A stretch of 30,875 nt of DNA, from NCBI GenBank assembly GCA_964545715.1, contig CAZJHX010000130.1, positions 1 through 30,875 of the forward strand. Direction: 5' to 3'. Position numbers and translations under genes: made by a program. Origin of the DNA: CAZJHX01 sp964545715. GTDB lineage: Bacteria > Myxococcota_A > UBA9042 > GCA-2863065. The notes below the pieces were generated by a model, which was not told the origin of the DNA, did not search any database, and saw only the letters and a list, made by a program, of their open reading frames with translations. Positions 30,869 through 30,875 of the stretch are shown here, piece after piece; positions within the stretch are counted from its first letter, which is position 1; every line of letters starts with the position of its first letter.

Positions 30869-30875
30869 CTCGTTT

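Overview
The window looks like chromosomal DNA from a GC-rich myxobacterium-like member of the Myxococcota (former Deltaproteobacteria). The grounds are MYXO-CTERM-type C-termini (Gly-Cys, a hydrophobic helix, then an Arg cluster) on a matrixin protease and on both halves of a DUF2330 protein, many lipoproteins with Asp-rich stalks, Cys-rich secreted proteins, Kelch and Sel1 repeats, and a tandem PilZ protein. Genes are densely packed with many 1-16 nt overlaps. I see no rRNA, tRNA, CRISPR array, insertion sequence or prophage, and no gene-free stretch longer than about 110 bases. The assignment to a phylum is inference from gene content only.

Layout. 1-2274 (minus): a Kelch lipoprotein cut by the window edge, a small lipoprotein, and a FliB/YkgJ-type cysteine-cluster protein. 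2295-3050 (plus): a tandem PilZ protein. 3028-11921 (minus): a tight four-gene unit of ECF sigma factor, FecR-type anti-sigma factor with a repetitive Glu-Pro-Val linker, and two giant DUF3857/transglutaminase-like paralogs. The first paralog has an intact Cys-His-Asp triad and the second has lost Cys and His. 12000-12872 (plus): a membrane protein with paired CxxC motifs. 12869-16495 (minus): a five-gene unit of lipoprotein, exported protein, matrixin metalloprotease, glutaredoxin and Trm112-like protein. 16547-19968 (plus): sfsA, a COG2509-type FAD dehydrogenase, a nitroreductase carrying the iodotyrosine-deiodinase substrate signature, and a small exported protein. 20034-21167 (plus): a membrane-anchored metallophosphoesterase. 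21189-26989 (plus): four consecutive lipoproteins (ThuA/glutamine-amidotransferase-like fold, Cys-rich plus beta-propeller, Cys-paired Sel1 repeats, alpha/beta esterase). 26997-30794 (minus): a double DUF2330 protein in which one copy runs in frame into the next through a MYXO-CTERM helix that abuts an internal signal peptide.

Working together. Most products are predicted to act in the envelope or at the surface. The sigma/FecR/transglutaminase unit looks like a self-contained envelope-signalling or envelope-processing system. The protease unit couples a secreted Cys-rich protein to a cytosolic thiol oxidoreductase gene. The lipoprotein row and the DUF2330 polyprotein look like a surface-protein locus. 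The most unusual items are the live/dead transglutaminase pair under an ECF/FecR pair, the head-to-tail DUF2330 polyprotein, and the deiodinase-like flavoprotein.
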